Counted from the first letter of the stretch, positions 52,965 to 63,628 are shown. The stretch: DNA of 64,000 nt from Buchnera aphidicola (Hyadaphis tataricae) (GCF_005081445.1 NZ_CP034873.1:62001-126000); one strand, 5' to 3'. The notes: a model not told the origin generated them from the letters alone. Numbers and translations are program-made.

Positions 52965-53582
52965 ATGTTTACAGGAATTGTTAATGGCATTGCTACTATT
53001 GTTTTTATAGAAAAAAAAATTAAAATGGATACATTAACCGTAAAATTATGGTCTAATTTTTCTAAAACTTTGCAATTAGGTGATTCAATATCACATAACG
53101 GATGTTGTCTCACTATAAAACATATTCATCAAAACAATATAATATGTGATGTTATAGAAGAAACATTAAAAAAAACTAATTTAGGAATGTTAAAGATTGG
53201 AGATAAAATTAATGTTGAACGCGCACTAAAATATGGAGACGAAATAGGTGGTCATATAATATCTGGACACGTTATAAGTACAGTCGAAGTGTCTGATGTA
53301 CAAAAATATGATAATAATCATGTTATATGGTTAAAGGTCAACGATACAAAATTAATGAAATATCTTTTTTACAAAGGTTTTATTTGTATTGATGGAATAA
53401 GTTTAACTATTGGCGATATTGTTAACAATCAATTTTGTGTAAATATTATACCACAAACCCTATTATCTACTACAATAAAAAGCAAAAAAAATGGTAGTAT
53501 ACTGAATATGGAAATTGATTTATATACTCAAACTATTGTAGATACAACAGAGCGTTTTTTAAAAAAAAATATGATTAATTGA
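52965..53582 (+). CDS. ribE: riboflavin synthase alpha chain
   Basis: Last step of riboflavin synthesis, dismutating two lumazine molecules. It is 205 residues against 213 in E. coli (gene also named ribC). The two-repeat barrel is visible: [12 protein letters not shown] at the N-terminus, [30 protein letters not shown] linking the repeats, and [12 protein letters not shown] in the second. AAGGA lies before the ATG. The rsx operon follows after 76 bp. Confidence 0.97.
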   Translation: MFTGIVNGIATIVFIEKKIKMDTLTVKLWSNFSKTLQLGDSISHNGCCLTIKHIHQNNIICDVIEETLKKTNLGMLKIGDKINVERALKYGDEIGGHIISGHVISTVEVSDVQKYDNNHVIWLKVNDTKLMKYLFYKGFICIDGISLTIGDIVNNQFCVNIIPQTLLSTTIKSKKNGSILNMEIDLYTQTIVDTTERFLKKNMIN

Positions 53583-53658
53583 AAAAAAATAAAATTCATT
53601 TATACTAGAAAATTATAAAATATTACTGAATATGTATAAATTTATTGTAGTGAAAAAA

Positions 53659-54239
53659 ATGAAATATTATTTTTTGATTTTTATGGCTAATATATTAATA
53701 GAAAACTTTATTTTAGTAAAATTTCTTGGTCTTTGTCCGTTTTTAGGTGTTTCAAATAAAGTAGAAACAGCCATTGGAATGAGTTTTGCAACATTTTTTG
53801 TCGTTTTTGTATCTACCGTATTATTATCTTTAGTGAATTTTTTTTTTTGTTACCTTTAAATATATTGTATTTAAGAATTATTGCTTATATGTTAATTATA
53901 TCAGTAAGTGTGCAATTTATAGAAATTTTTTTGCGCCATGTTAGTCCAGTTTTATATCGTTTGCTTGGTATTTTTCTTCCATTAATCACTACAAATTGTA
54001 CAGTACTAGCTATTCCATTATTCAGTTTATACATGAATCATACATTTTTAGAATCTATATGTTATTCTACTGGTGCAGCTGTTGGTTTTACTTTGATAAT
54101 GATTGTTTTTGCTTGTATACGTGAACGTATTACGTATTCTGATATTCCGGAACCATTTCAAGGTGCGCCTATTGCATTAATTACCGTTGGTATTATGTCC
54201 ATTATATTTATGGGATTCAAAGGATTAATTAAAATATAA
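53659..54239 (+). CDS. rsxA: RsxA electron-transport subunit, interrupted by a frameshift in a T11 run
   Basis: Polytopic subunit of the Rnf-type Rsx complex, which in E. coli keeps SoxR reduced. From the ATG at 53659 the frame matches RsxA ([21 protein letters not shown]) until a run of eleven T at 53838-53848, then meets a stop. The other frame continues the match at once ([14 protein letters not shown]... [18 protein letters not shown]) to 54239. One extra T gives exactly 193 residues, the E. coli length, with no other defect. It could be rescued by RNA polymerase slippage, be a recent mutation, or be a base-calling error. Confidence 0.88.
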
Positions 54240-54241
54240 TT

Positions 54242-54738
54242 ATGTTAATTATCATGATTTTTGGTATTGCATCTTTTTTTTTGGCATTATCCTTAGTTGT
54301 GCGGCACATAAACTAAATGCAAAAAATAATTCTGATGTTAATACAATTAATGAATTACTACCTCAAAGCCAATGTGCTCAGTGTGGTTATATTGGTTGTT
54401 ATCCTTATGCTAAAGCTATTGTTGAGCAATCTGAAAAAATTGATAAATGTATTCCAGGTGGTGCCGAAATTGTACTTAAAATAGCTACAGTATTAAATTT
54501 ACAAAAAACTATCAAACTTGATCTGATGACTCAAAAAAAAATCTTTGATACTGTCGTTTGGATAGATGAAAAAAATTGTGTGGGATGTTCAAAATGCGTT
54601 ATTTTTTGTCCAGTAGATGCAATAATTGGTGCGCCTAATTTTATACATACAGTATTGTATGATTTTTGTACAGGTTGTAATATTTGTTTGTTACATTGCC
54701 CAACTAATTGTATTAAAATAAAAAAAAGGTCATCATGA
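54242..54738 (+). CDS. rsxB: RsxB ferredoxin-like subunit, frameshift in a T9 run
   Basis: Iron-sulfur subunit of the Rsx complex. It starts [13 protein letters not shown] (membrane anchor) and stops after 24 codons because of a T9 run at 54274-54282; with one more T it continues [17 protein letters not shown] and runs to 54738, 165 residues. All cluster cysteines are retained in the second frame: CAQCGYIGC for the N-terminal cluster, then [12 protein letters not shown] and [12 protein letters not shown] for two 4Fe-4S clusters. E. coli RsxB is 192 residues, so the tail is shorter. Its TGA overlaps the rsxC ATG. Confidence 0.86.
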
Positions 54739-56359
54739 AATACATAATTTTATTAAGATTGAAAAAATTTTTTCAAAATATGAGTTTGATAATATGGCTC
54801 AAAAAAGTTTTATTTAAGTTTTTTAACTTAAAAAAAAATATGATTTTAAAGGAGGTTTAGATTGTTCATATAAAAATATTAAAAAAGAAAATTATTTAAT
54901 AAAAACATTACATCTTCCAAAAAAATTTTGTATTTCTGTTCAGGGAGATTTTTCCAAAATAAAATTGCGTGTAGACATTAATCAAAAAATATTACGTGGA
55001 CAACCTTTAATTTTTGGTGATGATTTTACAGTTCCAATGCATTCTCCGACTTCTGGTTGGATAAAAGATATCTTTTGTGATTCCGATTTTATTTCTAAGG
55101 ACAAAAAAAAAATAAACATTGTTATTTTATCCGATAATTTGGATCAATGGATTAGATTAAAACCCATAGTTAATTATGAACAATATACCGCTCAAACATT
55201 GATTAAAAAAGTTCATCATGCTGGTGTTGTTGGACTTGGAGGTGGTCAGTTTTCATCTGCAAAAAAATTAACTTTAAGTATCGGAAAAGTACACACTTTA
55301 ATTGTGAATGCAGTAGAAAGCGAACCATATGCAATATCGGATAACTCTTTATTATGTCATCATATAAAAGATATTTTAAAGGGATGTGAGATTATATCTT
55401 GGATAACTAAAGCAGAAATAGTTTTAATAGCGATACAAGAACATCATCATATCATAATTAAAAAAATTTTATGTGCTATTAAAAATAAACCTTCATTTAA
55501 AATTTGTATTTTAAAAAATAAATATCCTGGAGGCAGTAGTAAAGTGCTGGTAAAAATGTTAACAGGAAATGAAATTCCTTACAATAAACACGCTATTGAT
55601 ATAGGTTGTCTTGTTTTTAATGTTTCCACAATATATGCTATAAAAAAAGCGATTATTAATGGAGAACCACTCATAGAAAGAATTGTGACCCTTTTTAATG
55701 AAAAAGATTTTGTTTTAAAAAATTTTTGGGTCAGAATTGGTACCACAATAAAAGATTTTTTAAAAGAAATAGGATTAAAACAACAAATCAACTTGAACAT
55801 TCGTTCAGGAGGTTTTTTTATGGGAACGATGATTCGTGACTTAAATTATTCAATACTTAAACAGACTAATAGTATCTGGGTGAAGTTAGATAAAAAAGAT
55901 AATAATATTGTTACAACAAGCTGTATTAAATGTGGAAAATGTTCAGAATTATGTCCAGTTAATTTACTTCCTCAACAGATTTACTGGTATGCTAAAAACA
56001 ACGATCATCAAGCAACAAAAAAATATAATGTGTTCGATTGTATTGAATGTAATATATGCGAAAAAATATGTCCTAGTCAGATTTCATTAGTTAAGTATTT
56101 TAAAAAAGAAAAACAGATTCTTCAAAACTTAATTTCAGAAAAAATATTTAAAAAATCATCTTTTCTGCGTTTTAAAGAAAGACAAAAAAGATTATCAAAT
56201 AAAAAATATACTATGATTAATAATAATTATGCAACACATTTTTCTGTCAAAGCAAAAGAAATTGATCTTAATAATATGAAGAAAAAAAATTTTTTAAAAC
56301 AAAAAATAAGAAAACAAATTGTTCAAGAAGCAATAAAACGCATGAATAGAAAAAAATAG
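54735..56359 (+). CDS. rsxC: RsxC subunit, frameshift in an A9 run and no C-terminal repeats
   Basis: NADH/flavin-linked peripheral subunit of the Rsx complex. Starts at an ATGA overlap with rsxB behind AAGG. The first frame stops after 41 codons following an A9 run at 54830-54838; one extra A joins [10 protein letters not shown], matching the E. coli IWDFNGG segment, and the frame stays open to 56359 (541 residues). Conserved: [23 protein letters not shown], and two 4Fe-4S motifs [12 protein letters not shown] and [12 protein letters not shown]. The Ala/Lys-rich repeats that take E. coli RsxC to 740 residues are absent. Confidence 0.86.
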
Positions 56360-56398
56360 AATTTTATACAATTTATATTAATAGAAATATACAAAAAA

Positions 56399-57433
56399 AT
56401 GAATTTTTTTTATATAAAGAACATGTATAGTGTCAGAAAAATAATGTTTTTAGTTATACTGGCTTGCGTGCCAGCTATTTTATTAAAATGTTATTTTTTC
56501 GGTTTTAGAACTTTAATACAAATTTTTTTATCTGTAATACTATCTTTATCTATAGAATTTGTATTATTAAAAATACGAAAAAAAAGAGTAAAAGATTATT
56601 TGCAAGATAATTCAATTATTTTAACCGCTGTTTTATTTAGTATGAGTCTTCCACCTCTATTTCCTTATTGGATGATGATCATTGGTATTTTTTTTTCGGT
56701 TGTTATTGCTAAGCATTTATACGGTGGTATTGGTCATAATATATTTAATCCAGCAATGCTTGGATATACAGTGTTATTGATATCTTTTCCAATCAATATG
56801 AATAATTGGAACTATAGTAATACCGATCTTTTTTCCTTAAAAAATATTCAACAATCTTTTAATAATATTGTATTTGGCAAAAAAACATACTTGATAAATC
56901 AAATTTATTTAGAATCTGATTGTAATTTTTTTACTGAAGCTACAACATTAAGTCATTTTAAGACAGAACATTACAAAAAAAATACTGATGTTCCAGAAAA
57001 AATATCATTGGCATCATTTCATATAGAAAAAAGTTGGTTATATATCAATATTAGTTGCTTGTTAAGTGGATTTTTTTTAATTTTTAAAAAAATTATTTGC
57101 TGGCGTATTCCAGTAACATTGTTAACTTCTCTAGGATTTTTGTCCTTCATATCTTCTTATTATTCAAAAGAATTATTTTTATCTCCATTTTTTCATATTT
57201 TTTCTGGTGGTACGATGCTCGGTGCTTTTTTCATCGCTACAGATCCCGTTACTACTTCTTGCACAAATCTTGGAAAAATAATTTTCGGTTGCATAATAGG
57301 AATTTTAACGTGGATAATTCGAAATTATAGTGATTATCCAGACGGTATCGCATTTTCAATTTTGTTTGCAAATATGCTCGTTCCGATAATAGACTATTAT
57401 GTGAATAAATCTGGATATGGTCATGAAAATTAA
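56399..57433 (+). CDS. rsxD: RsxD electron-transport subunit
   Basis: Polytopic membrane subunit with a covalently bound FMN. It is 344 residues against 352 in E. coli, in one uninterrupted frame. Conserved: IIAKHLYGGIGHNIFNPAMLGY, the FMN-attachment threonine region FTEATTLSHF, HIFSGGTMLGAFFIATDPVT and YPDGIAFSILFANM. The ribosome site is poor, suggesting translational coupling. The last bases overlap rsxG. Confidence 0.95.
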   Translation: MNFFYIKNMYSVRKIMFLVILACVPAILLKCYFFGFRTLIQIFLSVILSLSIEFVLLKIRKKRVKDYLQDNSIILTAVLFSMSLPPLFPYWMMIIGIFFSVVIAKHLYGGIGHNIFNPAMLGYTVLLISFPINMNNWNYSNTDLFSLKNIQQSFNNIVFGKKTYLINQIYLESDCNFFTEATTLSHFKTEHYKKNTDVPEKISLASFHIEKSWLYINISCLLSGFFLIFKKIICWRIPVTLLTSLGFLSFISSYYSKELFLSPFFHIFSGGTMLGAFFIATDPVTTSCTNLGKIIFGCIIGILTWIIRNYSDYPDGIAFSILFANMLVPIIDYYVNKSGYGHEN

Positions 57434-58067
57434 TGATACAACTTATAAAATCTTAAAAAATTCTATTTTGCTTTGTTCTTTTTCTATGTTTTCTATTGCT
57501 ATTATTGTCTTTATTAATGATCTCACCCAAATTAAAATAGTTCATCAAAAAGAAAAAGAAAAACAACTACTATTAGAACAAGTGATACCTTCATACGTCC
57601 TAAGAAATTTTAAAAAAAGGTTATATTTTATACAAAACCAATTTTTAGGTGATGATCATAAGCATCATTTATGGGTATTACTTGACTCTAATCAGAAGGC
57701 GCAAGCAGCAATTATTGAAACAACAGCTCCTGATGGTTATTGCGGTGTTATTAAGATGCTAGTAGCTGCTTATTTTAATGGAAAAATTATTGGTGTAAGA
57801 GTATTATCGCATCAAGAAACTCCAGGAATCGGAGATAAAATAGAGATTTCTATTTCTAATTGGATTACTAAGTTCTCTAATATGTATGTTTCTTCTTTAA
57901 AAGATAAAAATTTTGTATTAAAAAAATATGGCGGTTCAATTGAACAATTTACAGGAGCTACTATCACTCCACAAGCAGTAACTAACTCTGTAAAAAGAAC
58001 TGTTGTTCTAATTAAGAAAATTCCGTTTCTGTTAAAATATTTACAAAAAAGAAGTCATGAAAATTAA
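57423..58067 (+). CDS. rsxG: RsxG electron-transport subunit
   Basis: Periplasm-facing FMN protein anchored by one N-terminal helix (about residues 14-32). The ATG at 57423 has GGA at good spacing (214 residues; E. coli 206); another ATG two codons earlier is possible. Conserved: [31 protein letters not shown] and the FMN-attachment motif [11 protein letters not shown] with its threonine. It overlaps rsxD at the 5' end and rsxE by 11 bp. Confidence 0.95.
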   Translation: MKINDTTYKILKNSILLCSFSMFSIAIIVFINDLTQIKIVHQKEKEKQLLLEQVIPSYVLRNFKKRLYFIQNQFLGDDHKHHLWVLLDSNQKAQAAIIETTAPDGYCGVIKMLVAAYFNGKIIGVRVLSHQETPGIGDKIEISISNWITKFSNMYVSSLKDKNFVLKKYGGSIEQFTGATITPQAVTNSVKRTVVLIKKIPFLLKYLQKRSHEN

Positions 58068-58752
58068 AAAATTCTTACATAATAGATTATGGAAAAACAA
58101 TGCTTCTGTTGTTCAATTATTAGGATTATGTCCAGTTTTAGCTATGACAACTAATGCTGTTAATGCCATAGGATTAGGAATAACAACAACGTTTGTGTTA
58201 ATTGTTACCAACACTATCATTTCTCTGTTTAAAAGAGTTATACCTAAAGAAATAAGAATTCCTATTTATATGCTTCTTGTTTCATCTATTGTCACATCTA
58301 TAGAGATGTTCATCCATGCTTATCAATTTAATTTATATCGATCTTTGGGTGTCTTTATTCCGCTGATTGTCACAAATTGTATTGTTGTAGGGAGAGCAGA
58401 TTTTATTGCGTATAAAAATTCTATATTTCTATCTTTTTTCGATGGTTTATTTATAGGATTAGGCATCACTCTTTCTATGTTTATAATCAGTTTAATACGG
58501 GAAATATTAGGACATGGAACATTATTTTTTGGTTTGCATAAAATTATTCCATACATAGATCACTCTTTTTTTATCAAGATTTTAGAAAAAGATTTCACAA
58601 TGTTATTATTTGCTTTACCGCCTGGAGGGTTTTTTGTATTAGGTTTTTTAATTGCTTTCAAAAATTTTATAGATACAAATAATAAAAACAAAGTTATTTC
58701 GTGTCAGGTTTTATGTTCTTGTTTAAAAAAGAATATCAAAATTAGAAAATGA
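58057..58752 (+). CDS. rsxE: RsxE electron-transport subunit
   Basis: Polytopic membrane subunit, paralogous to RsxA. It is 231 residues, as in E. coli. Conserved: [40 protein letters not shown] and [15 protein letters not shown] and [10 protein letters not shown] segments. Intact frame. The stop overlaps the nth start in ATGA, so rsx and nth are cotranscribed, as in E. coli. Confidence 0.96.
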   Translation: MKIKKFLHNRLWKNNASVVQLLGLCPVLAMTTNAVNAIGLGITTTFVLIVTNTIISLFKRVIPKEIRIPIYMLLVSSIVTSIEMFIHAYQFNLYRSLGVFIPLIVTNCIVVGRADFIAYKNSIFLSFFDGLFIGLGITLSMFIISLIREILGHGTLFFGLHKIIPYIDHSFFIKILEKDFTMLLFALPPGGFFVLGFLIAFKNFIDTNNKNKVISCQVLCSCLKKNIKIRK

Positions 58753-59381
58753 ATACAGAAAAACGTTTACAAATTTTATCAATTTTTTCAAAAAACAACG
58801 CTCATCCTAAAACAGAATTAATTTTTTCTTCACATTTTGAGTTATTGCTTGCTGTTATTTTATCTGCTCAATCTACTGATAGAATCGTTAATAAAATTAC
58901 AAAAAAATTGTTTAAAATAGCAAATACTCCTAAAGATATTTTGTCATTAGGCATCGATAGTCTTAAAAATTGCATAAAAAAAATTGGGTTATATAATATT
59001 AAAGCGTTAAATATTTTTAAAACTGCCTTATTATTAGAAAAAAAATATAATGGGGTGATTCCTAATTCTCGTGAAAAATTAGAATCTTTTCCTGGAGTAG
59101 GAAGAAAGACAGCAAATATTTTGTTGAATATATTATTTAAGAAAAATACTATTGCTGTTGATAGACATGTTTTTAGAGTATCTAATCGCACTAATTTTGC
59201 TCGAGGTAAAAATGTAAATCAAGTGGAAAAAAAATTGAATAAAGTCGTCCCTACTATTTTTAAACGCAACGTGCATAATTGGTTTGTTTTACATGGTAGA
59301 TACATTTGTACCGCACGTCATTTTAAATGTAACGATTGTATAATACGTCATTTTTGCGAATTTGAAGCAAAAGTATTTTGA
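58749..59381 (+). CDS. nth: endonuclease III (DNA glycosylase/AP lyase)
   Basis: Removes oxidised pyrimidines from DNA. It is 210 residues against 211 in E. coli. The helix-hairpin-helix is [13 protein letters not shown] with the catalytic lysine, the catalytic aspartate is in [10 protein letters not shown], and the iron-sulfur cysteines follow the C-x6-C-x2-C-x5-C pattern in [17 protein letters not shown]. It is the last gene of the rsx-nth unit. Confidence 0.97.
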   Translation: MNTEKRLQILSIFSKNNAHPKTELIFSSHFELLLAVILSAQSTDRIVNKITKKLFKIANTPKDILSLGIDSLKNCIKKIGLYNIKALNIFKTALLLEKKYNGVIPNSREKLESFPGVGRKTANILLNILFKKNTIAVDRHVFRVSNRTNFARGKNVNQVEKKLNKVVPTIFKRNVHNWFVLHGRYICTARHFKCNDCIIRHFCEFEAKVF

Positions 59382-59412
59382 TATATTTTTAAATTGATTT
59401 ATAGGTGTAACA

Positions 59413-61595
59413 GTGATTATTGTCAAAGTAGCATTACCTGTTCCAATTAGACAATCTTTTGAGTACATTATGTCAGAGACAATAAAACCTATTTTGGGAG
59501 GTAGAGTAGTTGTCCCATTTCGTTCTAAAGATATTATCGGGATCGTTATTTCCTTTGATCAAAAAGATAATATCAATAACAAAAAATTAAAGCTTGTTAA
59601 AGAAATTCTTGATACTAAATCTATTTATACACGTGTTTTATTAGATTTATTAATGTGGATAAACAAAAATTATCACTGTCCTATCGGGATTATTTTTTTT
59701 GCTCATTTACCAAAAATATTAAAAAATGGTTTTGTTGTAAAAGATGATTTAATTTATAAATGGACTATCACAGAGCAAGGAAAGCACACAGAGATAGATG
59801 ATATAAAAAAGAAAACACAACACATTAATGCGTTAATAATATTAAAAAAAAAAGTATTTTTAGTTTTGAATTAAAAAAATATCAATTATCTAAGTTAGTT
59901 TTAAAAAAATTAGTAGTGCAAAAATTCTGTACAGTAGAAATTTTTTCGAAATCAGATTTGCAATTATATTCTTTTTTTAAGGTTAAAAAAAAGATTTTTT
60001 TAAATGATAAACATTTAATTTTTATAAAAAAAATATTGAAAAAAAAATTTTTTTCATCTTATTTATTATCTAAAATCAGTTTATATGAAAAAATTAAATT
60101 TTATTTTGGTTTGATCCAATGTCTATTGTATAAAAAAATGCAAATATTAATTGTAGTTCCGAACGTTAAAAACATCAATATCATTGTCGTTTTTTTAAAA
60201 AAGTTTTTCGATGTTATTATTGATGTATTTCATGTAAAATTAACTCATCATCAATGTTTAAAAACATGGATTAAAATTAAAAATGGTAATAATTCTATTA
60301 TCATTGGAACAAAAAATAGTATTTTTTTGCCTTTTTGTAAATTAGGTGTCATTATCATTCTTGAAGAACATAGTTTAAAATATAAAAATACTGAAGAATG
60401 TCGATATAACTATAGAGATATAGGAATATTAAGAGCATATAGAGAAAATATACCTATTATTTTAGATTCCGACACCCCCTCTTTAAAAACTTTATGCAAT
60501 GTGTTTTATAAAAAATGCTTGTCTATACATTTCGATGACAATAATGATATACAAACAGTTAATAATGATATTATTGATTTAAAACAAGAAAAAATAAGAT
60601 GTGGATTGTCTTTAACTTTAATTAATAAAATAAATAATGATTATAAAAATACACAAACATTATTGATTTTTAACAAAAAAACCTTGTTTTTCTTTATATT
60701 GAAATGTGATATGTGTGGATTAATATTTAAATGTAATCATTGTAATGTATATTTTGAATTTAATAAATATGATGACACTTTATTTTGTAGATTTTGCTTT
60801 ATTAAAATTAAAAAACCTTTTTGCTGTCAAAATTGTGGCTGTTTTTTGTTAATTTCTACTACTATCACTATAGAAGATAATGAAAATATCATAAAAAATT
60901 TATTCCCCGAAATACCAGTTTTTTTCTTTTATAACAAAAAATTTATTGAAAAAAATTTTTTTGATAAATTATCCCATGAATTTTCTTTTTCCATACCATG
61001 TGTTATATTTATCACTGAAGAGATTGTTGAAAACTATTTTTTTCCTCATGTGCATTTGATAGGTTTAATCACAGTCGATCATTATTTTTTTTCTTTCCAA
61101 TTTCGAAAAATAGAATATTTTGCACAATTTTATTTTAATTTGATTAAATTAACAAAACACAAAAAAAAATCTCTGAAAATTCTGCTGCAAACATCTTATT
61201 TAAATAAAACAAATTTGAATATATTATGTAATAATACGTATTATATTTTTGCTCATAAAACTTTAAAGTTAAGAAAAACATTGTTTTTGCCTCCTTGGAG
61301 TTGTCAGATTATAATTTACTCAAAGCATCTTAATGACGAGAAAAATATTTTATTTTTGACATTATTTCGTCAAATTTTAATAAGACGATCGAAATATTGC
61401 AATCTTGCTATATGGCTATTAGGTCCTCATCCTGTTTTACTAATAAATTACTCGAAAAAGAAATGCTATCAGTTATTAATTCAGTCTGTATCTTGTATAG
61501 AACTAAACCGTTTGTTAAAAGAATGTATAGAAGTGATAAATTTATTTTCTATTTCTAAAAAAATAAGATGGTTTATAGATATTGAACCGAATTAA
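59413..61595 (+). pseudogene. priA: primosomal protein PriA remnant: frameshifted and without helicase motifs
   Basis: PriA restarts stalled replication forks. A GTG at 59413 (AGGTG upstream) opens a frame matching the N-terminal DNA-binding domain (VALPVPIRQSFEYIM). It breaks at an A10 run, 59844-59853; one more A gives LKKKSIFSFELKKYQLSK and a frame to 61595, 727 residues against 732. The helicase motifs are gone: the Walker A region GVTGSGKTEVY reads SKISLYEKIKF, DEEHD reads LEEHS, and the GTQMLAKG and QVAGRAGR motifs are unrecognisable. All eight zinc-binding cysteines remain (CDMCGLIFKCNHC...CRFC...CQNC). Either late-stage decay or a PriA kept only for binding. Confidence 0.82.
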
Positions 61596-61738
61596 ATTGA
61601 CAAAAACTTTTTCCGTTTTACCGATTGAAGTTCTCATTGATTTAGCTTAATATATTTAATTTAAAAAAATACAAATATGATTAATTTTTGAAAAAAATAA
61701 CTATCAATTAACATTTATTTTTAAGAAAGAGGTTTTTA

Positions 61739-63007
61739 ATGAGTGAAGTTAATTTAATTACAACGTTACAGAATAGAGGTTTAATATTTCATGTTGCGCA
61801 CGAAAACAATTTAAAAACACTCATTAAAAATAATTCTGTTTCTCTTTATTGTGGTTTTGATCCTACAGAAGAAAGTTTACACATAGGTCATCTTTTACCA
61901 TTAATTACCTTAAAAAGATTTCAAATTTCAGGTCATCATCCTATTGTTTTAATTGGAGGAGCAACGAGCTTAATTGGAGATCCTAGTTTTAAACATCAAG
62001 AAAGAGAGATGCATGGTCATGATAATATTGACTGTTGGACTGAAAAAATCAGTAAACAAGTCAGTTATTTTTTAGATTGTCATAGTAATAACAAAAAAGC
62101 TTTATTATTAAATAATAATCAATGGTTTAGTAAGATGAATATTATTTCATTCTTGCGTGATATTGGAAAATATTTTTCTATCAACACAATGATTAATAAA
62201 TCTGCAGTAAAAACACGCATTTCAAGACCAGATCAGGGCATTTCATTTACAGAATTTTCTTATAATTTACTACAAGCATATGATTTTTTTATTTTACATA
62301 AAGAACATAATGTTTCGCTTCAAATTGGAGGAGCAGATCAATGGGGAAATATTTCTTCAGGAATGCATTTAATCCATCGAAAAACTAAGCAAGAAGTATA
62401 TGGTTTAACTATGCCACTTTTAACGCAGTCTAATGGAATTAAATTTGGCAAAACAGAATTAGGAACAATTTGGTTAGATTCTAAAAAAACTAGTCCTTAT
62501 AAATTTTATCAATTCTGGATGAATATAGAAGATTCTAGTGTATATCGATTTTTGAGATTGTTTACTTTTATAAATTTATCAGAAATCAACAAGAGAGAAG
62601 AAGAAAAATACATTAATAATGGTATTATTAATGATAAGATTTTTCTTGCGAGAACAATGACTCGTTTTGTGCATGGAGAAAAAAAGCTATTAGCTGCAGA
62701 AAGAATTACAGAATTTCTTTTTTTTAAAAATATCTCTCATATTAGAGAGAGCGATTTACAACAATTACAACAAGATGGTATTCCTTCAGTTCAAATAAAA
62801 ACAATAATAGATTTACAAGAGGCTTTAGTATTATCTTCTTTAGCTACTTCTCGCACTCAAGCTAAAACAATGATTTCTGCTAATTCTATTTCTATCAATG
62901 GTATAAAAGTAAATAAAAATTGTTTATTGAAGAATCAAGAAAAATTATTTGGTAAATTTACTTTATTATCTAGAGGTAAAAAAAATCATTGTCTGCTATG
63001 TTGGTGA
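61739..63007 (+). CDS. tyrS: tyrosyl-tRNA synthetase
   Basis: Class I synthetase charging tRNA-Tyr. It is 422 residues against 424 in E. coli. The HIGH motif is LHIGHLLP, the KMSKS-type motif is KFGKTELG as in E. coli (KFGKTEGG), and the tyrosine-binding YNLLQAYDF and GGADQWGNI are conserved. The C-terminal S4 RNA-binding domain spans about residues 350-420. GAGG precedes the ATG. The 3' end overlaps the convergent sufA by 38 bp. Confidence 0.97.
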   Translation: MSEVNLITTLQNRGLIFHVAHENNLKTLIKNNSVSLYCGFDPTEESLHIGHLLPLITLKRFQISGHHPIVLIGGATSLIGDPSFKHQEREMHGHDNIDCWTEKISKQVSYFLDCHSNNKKALLLNNNQWFSKMNIISFLRDIGKYFSINTMINKSAVKTRISRPDQGISFTEFSYNLLQAYDFFILHKEHNVSLQIGGADQWGNISSGMHLIHRKTKQEVYGLTMPLLTQSNGIKFGKTELGTIWLDSKKTSPYKFYQFWMNIEDSSVYRFLRLFTFINLSEINKREEEKYINNGIINDKIFLARTMTRFVHGEKKLLAAERITEFLFFKNISHIRESDLQQLQQDGIPSVQIKTIIDLQEALVLSSLATSRTQAKTMISANSISINGIKVNKNCLLKNQEKLFGKFTLLSRGKKNHCLLCW

Positions 63008-63407
63008 TATCATTGTTATCAATTGCAAAACTGTCTCCACAACCACAAAAATTTTTTAATTTAGGATTATAAAATTTAAATATTTTATTGATATTGTTTT
63101 GTACAAAATCTATTTTAATTCCTGATAAAAATGGTATTTCTTCAGAAGAAATACAAATTACAATATTTTTATAAACAAACGTGTTCATCTTTTTTTTATA
63201 TTTTTCTTGAAATTCTGCATGTGTTATTAGTGCCATATTATATCGAAACCCTGCACAACCAGATTTTTTTATACCTAATTTTATGCCTTTGTTATCAGGA
63301 TTAGATTTTATTAAAAATAAGATTTGTTTTATAGCATCTTCAGTGATAGAGAAATCTTTCCATTTATTTTTATTAATTATATAATGATCAACGATTTTTT
63401 TTTTCAT
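62970..63407 (-). CDS. sufA: A-type iron-sulfur carrier protein SufA
   Basis: Receives iron-sulfur clusters from the SUF scaffold and passes them to targets. The three conserved cysteines are present in KKSGCAGFRY and FCGCGDSF. The product is 145 residues against about 122 in E. coli SufA. About 17 extra residues follow the point where E. coli SufA ends; they are read from sequence complementary to the end of tyrS. SufA is preferred over IscA or ErpA because it resembles SufA at KLGIKKSGCAGF and IFKFYNPK, and ydiK, its E. coli neighbour, is divergent here. Confidence 0.85.
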   Translation of the reverse strand: MKKKIVDHYIINKNKWKDFSITEDAIKQILFLIKSNPDNKGIKLGIKKSGCAGFRYNMALITHAEFQEKYKKKMNTFVYKNIVICISSEEIPFLSGIKIDFVQNNINKIFKFYNPKLKNFCGCGDSFAIDNNDITNIADNDFFYL

Positions 63408-63628
63408 ATTTTCTCTTCTTTAAAATATATTTATTTGAAATAAAACATAATTCTTAGTTACTTAAAATTGTATTTTGATATGGTGAAGAATATAATTTTT
63501 ATTAATTATTTTTACACAATTTAATGTTATAATTGTTTTATATTGTACAACAATATCTTTTTTTATAAAACTCAACATATTCTTTTAAAAACTATTTATA
63601 GTATAAAATATTGAGGTGAAATAATTAT

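Noticed and set aside
61597..61625. TTGACA downstream of priA as a tyrS promoter
   Set aside because: Perfect -35 hexamer, but no acceptable -10 sequence at 16-18 bp.
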